This document shows positions 17,041 through 24,684 of a DNA stretch of 36,451 bases, in pieces; within the stretch, counting starts at the first letter, position 1; each line of letters opens with the position of its first letter. A program made the translations under genes and the position numbers. The DNA comes from CAYUNT01 sp964446285 (GTDB taxonomy: Bacteria > Sumerlaeota > Sumerlaeia > SLMS01 > CAYUNT01). The stretch is taken from assembly GCA_964446285.1 (NCBI GenBank), contig CAYUNT010000017.1, forward strand, positions 1 to 36,451, written 5' to 3'. The notes below the pieces were generated by a model. The model made no database searches. It was given only the letters and a program-made list of their open reading frames with translations, and was not told where the DNA came from.

Positions 17041-19425
17041 TCAGGCGGATTTTTTATCTGTCGCCGGCTGGCGGGACTGGCGGCGGCGTTCGAGGTCCGT
17101 GAGCGCCATGAGAATCGCCTCGTTGGTCGCCGGCAGCGGGAGCCAGGGGATTTCGCCCTCCGGAGCGGCGGAAAGAAGCGCGTTTTTCACGGCGGCCCAA
17201 ACGGAAATCCCAAGCAAAAACGGCGGTTCGCCCACTGCTTTCGATCCGGCAACGGCCGCCGGATTGTCGTTTGGCTCGAAGGTGACATTGAACACGCGCG
17301 GAATATCGGTTATATTCGGAATTTTGTATGTGGTTGGCGAAAACGACAGCAGTTCGCCGCGCTCGGAATAGACGAGGCACTCGGTTGTCACCCAGCCCAT
17401 GCCCTGCACAAACCCACCGATCACCTGCCCGCGGTCGATGCCCGGATTGATGAGCCGCCCGATGTCGATGATGAGGTCCACGCGCTCGACGCGCAAATCG
17501 CCCGTCAGGCGGTCGATAGCCACCTCCGACACCGCGCATCCTGTTGTAAAATAAGCAAAAGGCTGGCCCGTGCCCGATTCGCGGTCGAAGCCCTGGATGG
17601 GCGTCGCGTAAAAACCGCGCGCGCCCAGGTCGATGCGTTCGCGGCGGGCGCGCCCGGCCAGTTCGGCAAACGGCAACTGGCGGTGGGGCGAACGGCGGTC
17701 ATAGACGACGCCTTCCTCGAAAACGATGTCGGCGGGCGAGGGGGCGAGTCCGCGCGCGGGATCGGCGAGGATGGGCGCGGCGAATTCGGCCAGGCGGGCG
17801 CGGATTTCGCGGCAGGCGCGGACGGCGGCTTCGCCATTGAGGTCAGTCCCGGTCGAGGCGGCGGTGGGCGAAGTGTTTGGATTTTTCTCGGTCGAGGTAG
17901 GCATAAGCGCCACGGCGGCGGCGGGCAGGCCGAGCGCATCGGCGGCGAGCTGGCGGATTTTCGTGTTCACGCCCTGGCCCATCTCGGTGGCCCCGGTGGA
18001 AACCTGCGCTGTGCCATCCTCATAGACGTTCACGAGCGCGTTGCCCTGATTGAGGAATTTGGTCGTGAACGAGATTCCGAACTTAATGGGCGTAAGGGCC
18101 AGCCCGCGCAAGGTGTCCGGGGCTGGCGCGGCGGCGGCATTTGGTTCGCGCAATGAAGCGTTGTGGCGGGCGATTTCCGCGCGGCGCTCGGCATAGCGCG
18201 ATTCCGCCGCCAGGCGCTCAATCATCGCTGGCAGGTGGAAATGTTCGACCGTCTGGCCGTAGGGGGTCATGTTGCGCGGAGCATCCGCCCCATACAAATT
18301 CACGCGGCGCACGTCGAGCGGATCGCGCCCGAGGCGTGCGGCGATTTCCTCGATGGCGTTTTCGATGGCCGCCACAGCCTGCGGACCGCCAAACCCGCGC
18401 ATGGCGGTGTTGGGCGGGAGGTTCGTGCGGCAGACGCGGCCGTGAATTTCTATATTCGGAATATAATATGCGTTTTCGGCGTGGAGCAGGGCGCGTTCGA
18501 GGATGGCGGTCGAGAGATCGGCAAACGCGCCGCCGTTCGAGTGGAAATCAATACGCGCGCAGAGAATCCGCCCTTCGCCGTCGAAGCCAATGCGATACTC
18601 TGTGCGGAATTCGTGACGCTTGCCCGTCACCTTCATGTCGTCGTCTTTGGTATAGGCGGCGCGGGCGGGGCGTCCGGTGCGCAGGGCCGTGAGCGCCGCC
18701 AGGAGCGACGGCAGGGCGGCCTGCGTTTCCTTGCCGCCAAATCCGCCGCCCATGCGCTTGCAGAAGCAAACCACGCGGTGCATGGAAAGGCCGAGAACTT
18801 CCGCAATAAAATGCTGGGTTTCCGTCGGATTTTGCGTCGAGGCGTGGATTGCGATCTGCCCGAATTCCGCGGGCCAGGCGATGGCGGCCTGGCTCTCAAA
18901 ATAGAATTGCTCCTGGCCGCCGTTGCGGAAAACGCCTTCGATCCGATGGGGCGCGGCGGCCCAGGCGGACTCAAAATCCCCACGGCGGATGCGGCGAGGC
19001 GGGCCAATGTAACTGCCGCGCGCGATCGCCTCTTCGATGGTCAAAACCGGTGGAGTTTCTTCGATTTCGATCCGGACGGCGCGGCGTGCGCGGCGGAGGG
19101 CTTCGCGCGATTCCGCCGCAATGCCCACGACCGGCTGGCCAATGTATGACACTTCATCATCGGCCAAAAACGGCTCATCAACAAAGATTCCGCCGAAACG
19201 GTTGTGCCCGGGAATGTCCTTGTGCGTATAGACGGCCACCACGCCCGGCATGGCGGCGGCGCGTGATGTGTCGATCGAGACGATGCGTCCGCTGGCGCAC
19301 GGGCTGCCCGCGAAATCCACATACAACTCGTTCGAGAACGGCGGAAGATCGTCCACGTAACGCGCCTCGCCCGTCACATGGCCGAGGGCCGAATCATGAG
19401 GCAGGGATTGTCCGAGGGAAGGCAT
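17041..19425 (-). CDS. xdhB: Xanthine dehydrogenase, molybdenum-binding subunit
   Basis: This 794-residue molybdopterin subunit oxidises hypoxanthine/xanthine to urate. Family motifs include RYVDDLPP, STQNPTETQ, MGGGFGGKET, NTAMRGFGGPQ, GATEMGQGVNTK and AVGEPPFLLG. Residues that separate xanthine dehydrogenases from aldehyde oxidases are kept: Glu233, Arg311 and Glu733 (bovine Glu802, Arg880, Glu1261). The start is preceded by AAGGAGGAT and lies 18 bases after the xdhA stop, so the two form an operon. The maturation factor XdhC and the other purine-breakdown genes are not in the window. Confidence 0.95.
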   Translation of the reverse strand: MPSLGQSLPHDSALGHVTGEARYVDDLPPFSNELYVDFAGSPCASGRIVSIDTSRAAAMPGVVAVYTHKDIPGHNRFGGIFVDEPFLADDEVSYIGQPVVGIAAESREALRRARRAVRIEIEETPPVLTIEEAIARGSYIGPPRRIRRGDFESAWAAAPHRIEGVFRNGGQEQFYFESQAAIAWPAEFGQIAIHASTQNPTETQHFIAEVLGLSMHRVVCFCKRMGGGFGGKETQAALPSLLAALTALRTGRPARAAYTKDDDMKVTGKRHEFRTEYRIGFDGEGRILCARIDFHSNGGAFADLSTAILERALLHAENAYYIPNIEIHGRVCRTNLPPNTAMRGFGGPQAVAAIENAIEEIAARLGRDPLDVRRVNLYGADAPRNMTPYGQTVEHFHLPAMIERLAAESRYAERRAEIARHNASLREPNAAAAPAPDTLRGLALTPIKFGISFTTKFLNQGNALVNVYEDGTAQVSTGATEMGQGVNTKIRQLAADALGLPAAAVALMPTSTEKNPNTSPTAASTGTDLNGEAAVRACREIRARLAEFAAPILADPARGLAPSPADIVFEEGVVYDRRSPHRQLPFAELAGRARRERIDLGARGFYATPIQGFDRESGTGQPFAYFTTGCAVSEVAIDRLTGDLRVERVDLIIDIGRLINPGIDRGQVIGGFVQGMGWVTTECLVYSERGELLSFSPTTYKIPNITDIPRVFNVTFEPNDNPAAVAGSKAVGEPPFLLGISVWAAVKNALLSAAPEGEIPWLPLPATNEAILMALTDLERRRQSRQPATDKKSA

Positions 19426-19443
19426 GGGGCGGCGATCCTCCTT

Positions 19444-21039
19444 TCAGCGGGCGGTGTTCGCCGGTGCGTTTGCGGCAGGGGAGGCCGCGGCGGCGCAGTC
19501 GCGATAAAACTTGAGCAGGATATTTTCCGAGAGTTGCGCCCGGAACGCCGCGCTGCCGCGCACGTCGGAAATCGGAGCAATTTCGCCGCGCGCCATGCGC
19601 CCCGCCTCGCGGAAGGTGGCTTCCTCAAACGGCCGCCCCGCCAGAAACGCCTCGGTGCGCGGCAAGCGCAGCAGCGTCGGGGCCACGCCGCCATAAGCAA
19701 TGCGCGCTGAGCCGATGCGCGCCCCGGTTGGGCCAGCGTGCGCTCCCGCCGAACCGTTGCGCCCTTTCGCTGTCGAGTCATCCAGGCGCACAAGCACCGC
19801 CGCGTTGAAGGTGGCAATGTCGAGATCGCGCCGCCGCGAGACTTTATAGAGCCGCAGCAAATCGCCCGGCGCGGGCAGCGGAACACGCACGCGGATGATC
19901 AATTCATCCGGCCGCAGGTCGATTTTCTTATAGGCAAGGTAAAACCGCGTGATCGGTATGCGGCGGCGCCCCGACGCGCGCGAGGCCGCCTCGATTTCCG
20001 CTTCCATCACGGCCAGAAACGGCGCGGCGTCCGCGATGGGCGAGGCATTGGCGATGTTTCCGCCAATGGCGCCCGCGTTGCGAATCTGCGGCGAGCCAAA
20101 TAGGGAAAGGATTTTCTCGAATTCCGGCGCGCGTCCATCGAGCGATTCGGCAATGCGCGCCCACGAGGCCGCCGCGCCAATGACGAGCGTTCCATTTTCC
20201 CCATTCGCGCCCGCGCCATCCTCCCATTCGATTTTGTCCAATCCATCGATCGCGTTCAGCCCGAGGATGCGCTGCGGATCAATGCGGCCCTTGTTGTATT
20301 GGACGGCGAGATCGGTCGCCCCGCACAAAACGGCGGAATCCGGCTCGGCGGCGCGGAATTCCAACGCCTCATCAAGCGTTGCGGGCAAAAACACCACGCG
20401 GCGGCGGTGCCCCCCGTCCTCGTCCGCATTTTCACCAGCGCCATTCGCGCCCGCCTCGATGCGGACGGATTCGCGCCCGAGCGCCTCAAATTCGCACCGC
20501 ATCGGCTCTTCGGGGTAGAGCGCCGAAAGCGGTTCGACGCGCGCCGGATCAATCGAGCGCGCCGCTTCAACGATCTGCACATAGCCCGTGCACCGGCAGA
20601 GATTTCCACTCAGTTGCGCACGGATTTCCTCTTCGGAGGGCGGGGCTGCTTTGCCAATTTGGTTTTCAAAAATCCCGGCCAGCGCCATTACAAATCCCGG
20701 CGTGCAATACCCGCATTGCGAGCCGTGATGCTCGATCATGGCTTCCTGCGCGGGGTGCAGGCGGCCTTGGCGCGTCAATCCCTCGACGGTGATGACATGC
20801 GTGCGGTCGAGTTGGTGCATGAACAAGATGCACGAATTCACAATGCGATAAACGAACCGCCCGCCGCTCCAGCGTCCGAGAAGCACGGTGCACGCGCCGC
20901 AATCGCCCTCGGCGCATACGACCTTTGTGCCGGTCAAACCCAGTTCGTTTCGCAGATAATCCGCAAGCAGGCGGAAGGCATCCGGCCCGCGCACGCAATG
21001 GCCGCGCCCATTAATAAATACAGAGATGAAATTTCGCAT
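19444..21039 (-). CDS. xdhA: Xanthine dehydrogenase, iron-sulfur/FAD subunit
   Basis: The 531-residue electron-transfer subunit begins with a plant-type [2Fe-2S] ferredoxin domain (Cys42, Cys47, Cys50, Cys70). An all-helical second [2Fe-2S] domain follows (CGYC at 109-112, CRC at 148-150). The FAD-binding domain spans about residues 215-480 (ATLDEALEF, LCGATDLAVQYNKG, GGNIANASPIADAAPFLAVM). It is fused Fe-S plus FAD, as in Rhodobacter-type XdhA, and is the first gene of the xdhA-xdhB operon. The linker around residues 198-212 and several FAD-domain loops are rich in Gly, Asn and Asp. The start lies 277 bases from the divergent pseudopilin gene. Confidence 0.95.
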   Translation of the reverse strand: MRNFISVFINGRGHCVRGPDAFRLLADYLRNELGLTGTKVVCAEGDCGACTVLLGRWSGGRFVYRIVNSCILFMHQLDRTHVITVEGLTRQGRLHPAQEAMIEHHGSQCGYCTPGFVMALAGIFENQIGKAAPPSEEEIRAQLSGNLCRCTGYVQIVEAARSIDPARVEPLSALYPEEPMRCEFEALGRESVRIEAGANGAGENADEDGGHRRRVVFLPATLDEALEFRAAEPDSAVLCGATDLAVQYNKGRIDPQRILGLNAIDGLDKIEWEDGAGANGENGTLVIGAAASWARIAESLDGRAPEFEKILSLFGSPQIRNAGAIGGNIANASPIADAAPFLAVMEAEIEAASRASGRRRIPITRFYLAYKKIDLRPDELIIRVRVPLPAPGDLLRLYKVSRRRDLDIATFNAAVLVRLDDSTAKGRNGSAGAHAGPTGARIGSARIAYGGVAPTLLRLPRTEAFLAGRPFEEATFREAGRMARGEIAPISDVRGSAAFRAQLSENILLKFYRDCAAAASPAANAPANTAR

Positions 21040-21316
21040 GGGACATGCCTCTCAATTCCAGGCATTGGCGAAAAACAGCCGCGCCGCCAGCAAACCTTCC
21101 CCTGCAATGCAGTGTATTCGCGAGGGAAAATCGGTCAAAGACATTCTGAAGCGGCGCGGGAAGGCCGCGCGACGGCAAAACCCCGCCACACGACTTTGCC
21201 CTCGCTTTTCCAGGAAGGAAAAGCATACACATATTACAGCATGGTTTGCGCGGAGAGGCGCAGGGTTTCTTGGCCCATCGCGCAGTCCGGCGCATTGTCC
21301 TTCCGGATTGAATGTC

Positions 21317-22060
21317 ATGATTCTCAACTCTTGTCGAATTCGAAGCGGTTCTCGCCGCCACTTCCAGCCCCCCGCCAGGCGAGCCGCGCGTCCGCTCCAA
21401 ACCGTCCGACCGCTCCAATGTTCGCGCCCGCTGCATTTCACGCTGATCGAACTCCTCGTTGTGGTTGCGATCATCGCCATTCTGGCGGCGATTGCGATTC
21501 CCAACTTCCTCGAAGCGCAAACGCGCAGCCGCGTGAGCCGCGCCAAGGCGGATTTCCGATCAATCGCCACCGCCATCGAAGCCTACGCGGCGGATAGCAA
21601 CGCCTATCCCCCGGGCTACCAAACAGCCCCGCGCCACGGCCTTATGGTCCTCACCTCGCCCATCTCCTACATTTCCAATGCATATCCATTCGATCCGTTC
21701 CGGCCGCCGGGCTTTTTCCCCGAAAAGTCGGCCTACACCTACGAATTGATGAATGAACACAACCGGGTTGTGGAACAAGGCGGCGGCCCCTACAGCGTCG
21801 ATCCCGCCTCGCCCGGCGACGAATCACCCCGCGGATCGTGGTGGTATCTGGTCAGCCGGGGTCCGAACAACACATTTGGATACAAATCCGGCGAGCCAGA
21901 ATACAATCTGCGAGAACGATTTTTCAACGCGCAGTCGAATCCCGGCGGCGTGGCGGACGCTGTTTACGACGCAACGAACGGAACAGTCAGCAACGGCAAT
22001 TTGTATCGCGCGGGGGGCGGCGCGCCGGCGGTATTTTTCGCGCTTTTCGACGCACGCTAG
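21317..22060 (+). CDS. Type II/IV pseudopilin-like protein
   Basis: The 247-residue prepilin-like protein has a class III signal, FTLIELLVVVAIIAILAAIAIPNFLEA, then SRVSRAKADFRSIATAIEAYAADSNAYPP, as in GspG-like pseudopilins of Planctomycetes- or Sumerlaeota-like bacteria. Glu is at +5, as needed. The -1 residue is His (codon CAT at 21434), where prepilin peptidase normally requires Gly. The basic leader would be about 40 residues if the ATG at 21317 is used; no later in-frame ATG, GTG or TTG precedes the hydrophobic segment. The C-terminal domain is Gly/Pro/Asn-rich. No secretion-system genes are adjacent, so it is probably an orphan substrate-type pilin. Confidence 0.85.
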   Translation: MILNSCRIRSGSRRHFQPPARRAARPLQTVRPLQCSRPLHFTLIELLVVVAIIAILAAIAIPNFLEAQTRSRVSRAKADFRSIATAIEAYAADSNAYPPGYQTAPRHGLMVLTSPISYISNAYPFDPFRPPGFFPEKSAYTYELMNEHNRVVEQGGGPYSVDPASPGDESPRGSWWYLVSRGPNNTFGYKSGEPEYNLRERFFNAQSNPGGVADAVYDATNGTVSNGNLYRAGGGAPAVFFALFDAR

Positions 22061-22212
22061 GACCAAGGCCAGGACCTGCGAGGCGGCGTTGATTTTGCAA
22101 ATGATGATTTGGCGCAAGGCGATTGGACGGCCCTTTTCCGCCAATCGTCTTGACGCATTTGCCCAACTTGGATGGATTGGTTCGCGACGGCGCCCGCAAT
22201 GGAGGGACGACC

Positions 22213-22530
22213 ATGGAACTGGCCATCGAAGGAAACGAAGACTTGATGAGCGTGCGAATTATCGGCCCGCTCGATGCAAGCAATTGCCAGTCGCTCCGCG
22301 AAACGATTCTGGAACTCACTGATACCGGGCGGAAGCATATCCAGATCAATCTGGCCGATACGCCAATGGTGGATACCTCGGGCATTGGCGTTCTAATTGG
22401 AATCAAAACCGCTATCACCCGCCGCGGCGGAACGTTTCAAATTCTGAGTCCGCAGCCGCAGGTCCGCGAAACGCTGGAAATGATGCGGCTCGACAAAGTG
22501 CTTGGCATCGAAGCTGCACCGCCGGCCTGA
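22213..22530 (+). CDS. STAS-domain anti-sigma factor antagonist
   Basis: This 105-residue cytoplasmic protein of the SpoIIAA/RsbV family binds an anti-sigma kinase when unphosphorylated and so frees a sigma factor. The core motif VDTSGIGVLIGIKTAI holds the expected phosphorylation site Ser56, and GRKHIQINLADTPM precedes it as in the family. The start at 22213 is set by GGAGGG at 22201-22206; upstream in-frame sequence is not protein-like. No anti-sigma kinase, PP2C phosphatase or sigma factor is next to it, so its partners must be elsewhere. Confidence 0.93.
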   Translation: MELAIEGNEDLMSVRIIGPLDASNCQSLRETILELTDTGRKHIQINLADTPMVDTSGIGVLIGIKTAITRRGGTFQILSPQPQVRETLEMMRLDKVLGIEAAPPA

Positions 22531-22618
22531 ACGCTCCCTCCGCCCTTGCGCGTCTCTCCCAAAGCCCAAAATCCGCCGATCCTGAATCCGCGCCCCATTT
22601 GCTTTTGCCTTGCGCCCT

Positions 22619-24562
22619 ATGCCAATGGACGCTTCCTCTTCCCCATCCTCATCCTCCCCGCCTTCTCCCTCTCCTCCTGCGCCTTCTTCATCTCTCCCGA
22701 GAGGCGCTGGGGCGGGCAATTCGGGGCGCGTTTTTGGCCGCGACGCATGGATTCCTTTCGCTGTTGGCGCGGGGATCGCGCTGATTTTCACCCTGGGCAT
22801 GGAGTTTGGATTGCGCGGCGCGATGCCGCCTGGATTTGTGTGGCTGGGATGGACATTTTACGACATGCCCAGCTACTACGCGAATGCCCGCGAGGTGTTC
22901 GAGAACGGCACGGGATTCACATACGGAAATCCTTATTCGCTTCAGGCGCATCCGCCGCGCATCTACTCGAATCTGCAAATTCTCGCCATGGGCTGGCTGT
23001 GGCGCGCGGGTATTCCGGCGCGGGCGCAGGAAATCGCTTGGCGCATCGGCGGCGCGGCGGCGGCCTTCGGACTGCTGGCGTGGATTGTGGCGGCGTGGAT
23101 TCCGGCGCGGTCCGCAGGAACAGGGGCAGGTTCGGAGCCGGAGCCGGGAGCGGGGGCGTGGGGCGGGCGATGGCGGTTGTGGGCGTGGCTGGCGGCGATG
23201 CTGGGAGGGGGCGCAACAATCCTGCCTGCCATTTTTCTGGCCGCGGCCGGAGGAGGGGCGGGCGCGGATTCGGCGGCCCATTCCGGCGCGGGATTTTTCT
23301 CTCTGCTCGCCAGTGCGCACCGCCAGCTCGAAGGGCGATGGGGATGGTGGTTTCTAAACACCGGACGGAATTTGCTATATACAACCGAACTTTTTTACCA
23401 CGCGCTGTTTTTCGGGACAGTGCTTGCCTTTCTCGCCGGGCGCGCAAGGCTGGGCTTCGCGCTGTTCCTCATCACATGGTGGGCGCATCCCTTTACCGCG
23501 CTTCATCTGGGAATTATTCTTGGCGCGTGGTTCGCCCTGGAATGGGCGCTTGCTTGCCGAAAGCCGGAATGGGCAGACGGGGCGCCGGAGGACGCACTAT
23601 TCGCCAAGCCGAACGCGCCGCGCCGGATTTTGCTGCTATTCGCCGCAATCGCCGCCATTCAAATCGCATTTATGTTATATTACGGACCGTTTATGAGCCA
23701 TTTCGCCGAACATCGCGAACTGGTGAAAATCTGGACGGGTCCCGAGGCGCGCGCGCGGAGTGTCGCGCCGCTGTGGCACGTGTTTTTGTCCTACGGGCCG
23801 CTGCTGGCGGGGCTGGCGTGGGTGGCAGGGCGCAACGGACGCGCCGCCTTGCGCCGTTCGCCGCGCCACAGGCTTCTGCTCGTCTGGGCGGCGGCTACGT
23901 TTCTCCTTATGCACCAGGACAAAATCCCGTTCGTGCGAAATCCCGTGCAGCCACTGCACTTTTCGCGCGGATATCTGCACTTGGCGCTCGTCATCTGGAC
24001 CGCGCTCTTGCTGCGCGATTGGGAAATTGAGTTGCGCGGCGGAAGGGCTGCACGCGCGGCGGGGATCGCTCTGCTGGCGTTGCTCGCGGCGGACAATTTC
24101 GTGTTCTGGGGCCGCTATTTCGCGGATGGCGAGGCGCTTTCGGCGGGGATTCTCGCGACAACCGAGTCCGACATGGCCATGATGCGCCGCCTCGGTGAAA
24201 TCACGCCCGCAGGGCAGCGCGTGCTCACGATCGAACCGCATCCCGCGCGCGGGCTGGGATATTTGCTCAATACCTATACGCCGCAGCGCTCGTTCATCGG
24301 CCACGGCGCGAACACACCCGGATTGCGCGAGCGGCTCGATGCCTGGCGCGCCTGGACGCGCAATCCGGACCCGCATTTTTTCGACACATGGGGAATTACG
24401 GCTATTGCGGCGCGCCTGGATGCGCTTGGCGCGTTCGAATGGCCTGAAGCTGCCGGAAATCCAGTGCAGTATTTGGATAAATTGCTTGATTCCTCTTGGC
24501 GCCGCGTCGATGCCCCCGCAGGCTACGCCTTGTGGATTCGCGAAACGCCCCCCTCCCCATAA
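22619..24562 (+). CDS. Polytopic membrane protein, probable GT-C-type
   Basis: The protein has about 647 residues, with a Ser/Pro low-complexity N-terminus (residues 3-30), about twelve hydrophobic segments and a C-terminal soluble region. Its first large loop (FYDMPSYYANAREVFENGTGFTYGNPYS) and layout resemble uncharacterised bacterial membrane glycosyltransferase-like proteins, but I see no diagnostic motif that proves catalysis. A Gly/Ala/Glu/Pro spacer interrupts the membrane region (GAGSEPEPGAGAWGG). The start is uncertain: ATGs at 22619 and 22625 are close together and neither has a clear ribosome site. It stands alone, converging on the GH2-like gene. Confidence 0.75.
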   Translation: MPMDASSSPSSSSPPSPSPPAPSSSLPRGAGAGNSGRVFGRDAWIPFAVGAGIALIFTLGMEFGLRGAMPPGFVWLGWTFYDMPSYYANAREVFENGTGFTYGNPYSLQAHPPRIYSNLQILAMGWLWRAGIPARAQEIAWRIGGAAAAFGLLAWIVAAWIPARSAGTGAGSEPEPGAGAWGGRWRLWAWLAAMLGGGATILPAIFLAAAGGGAGADSAAHSGAGFFSLLASAHRQLEGRWGWWFLNTGRNLLYTTELFYHALFFGTVLAFLAGRARLGFALFLITWWAHPFTALHLGIILGAWFALEWALACRKPEWADGAPEDALFAKPNAPRRILLLFAAIAAIQIAFMLYYGPFMSHFAEHRELVKIWTGPEARARSVAPLWHVFLSYGPLLAGLAWVAGRNGRAALRRSPRHRLLLVWAAATFLLMHQDKIPFVRNPVQPLHFSRGYLHLALVIWTALLLRDWEIELRGGRAARAAGIALLALLAADNFVFWGRYFADGEALSAGILATTESDMAMMRRLGEITPAGQRVLTIEPHPARGLGYLLNTYTPQRSFIGHGANTPGLRERLDAWRAWTRNPDPHFFDTWGITAIAARLDALGAFEWPEAAGNPVQYLDKLLDSSWRRVDAPAGYALWIRETPPSP

Positions 24563-24620
24563 CGATTCCGCCAAACGAATGCGCATCTTCCTTGGCGAAT
24601 GAGTCCGCCCTCTCTTTCTT

Positions 24621-24654
24621 GTCCCACAGGTCTTATTGGTCCTATAGGTCCCAT
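24621..24654. repeat. Degenerate 9-bp tandem repeat, locus 3
   Basis: GTC recurs at 24621, 24630, 24639 and 24648. On the reverse strand the units read ATGGGAC, CTATAGGAC, CAATAAGAC and CTGTGGGAC, nearly the same as the unit at 72-80. It lies between two convergent genes. Confidence 0.85.
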
Positions 24655-24684
24655 TTCTGCGATATGCCCGCCAGCGCGCGGGGT

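Noticed and set aside
15664..18156. 830-codon open frame spanning the protease end and the xdhB end
   Set aside because: It overlaps two well-supported genes in other frames and has no recognisable domain; a shadow of high-GC codon use.
23774..23788. Near match to a sigma-54 promoter (TGGCACGTGTTTTTG)
   Set aside because: The -12 part lacks TTGC, and it lies inside a membrane-protein coding region with no gene start nearby.
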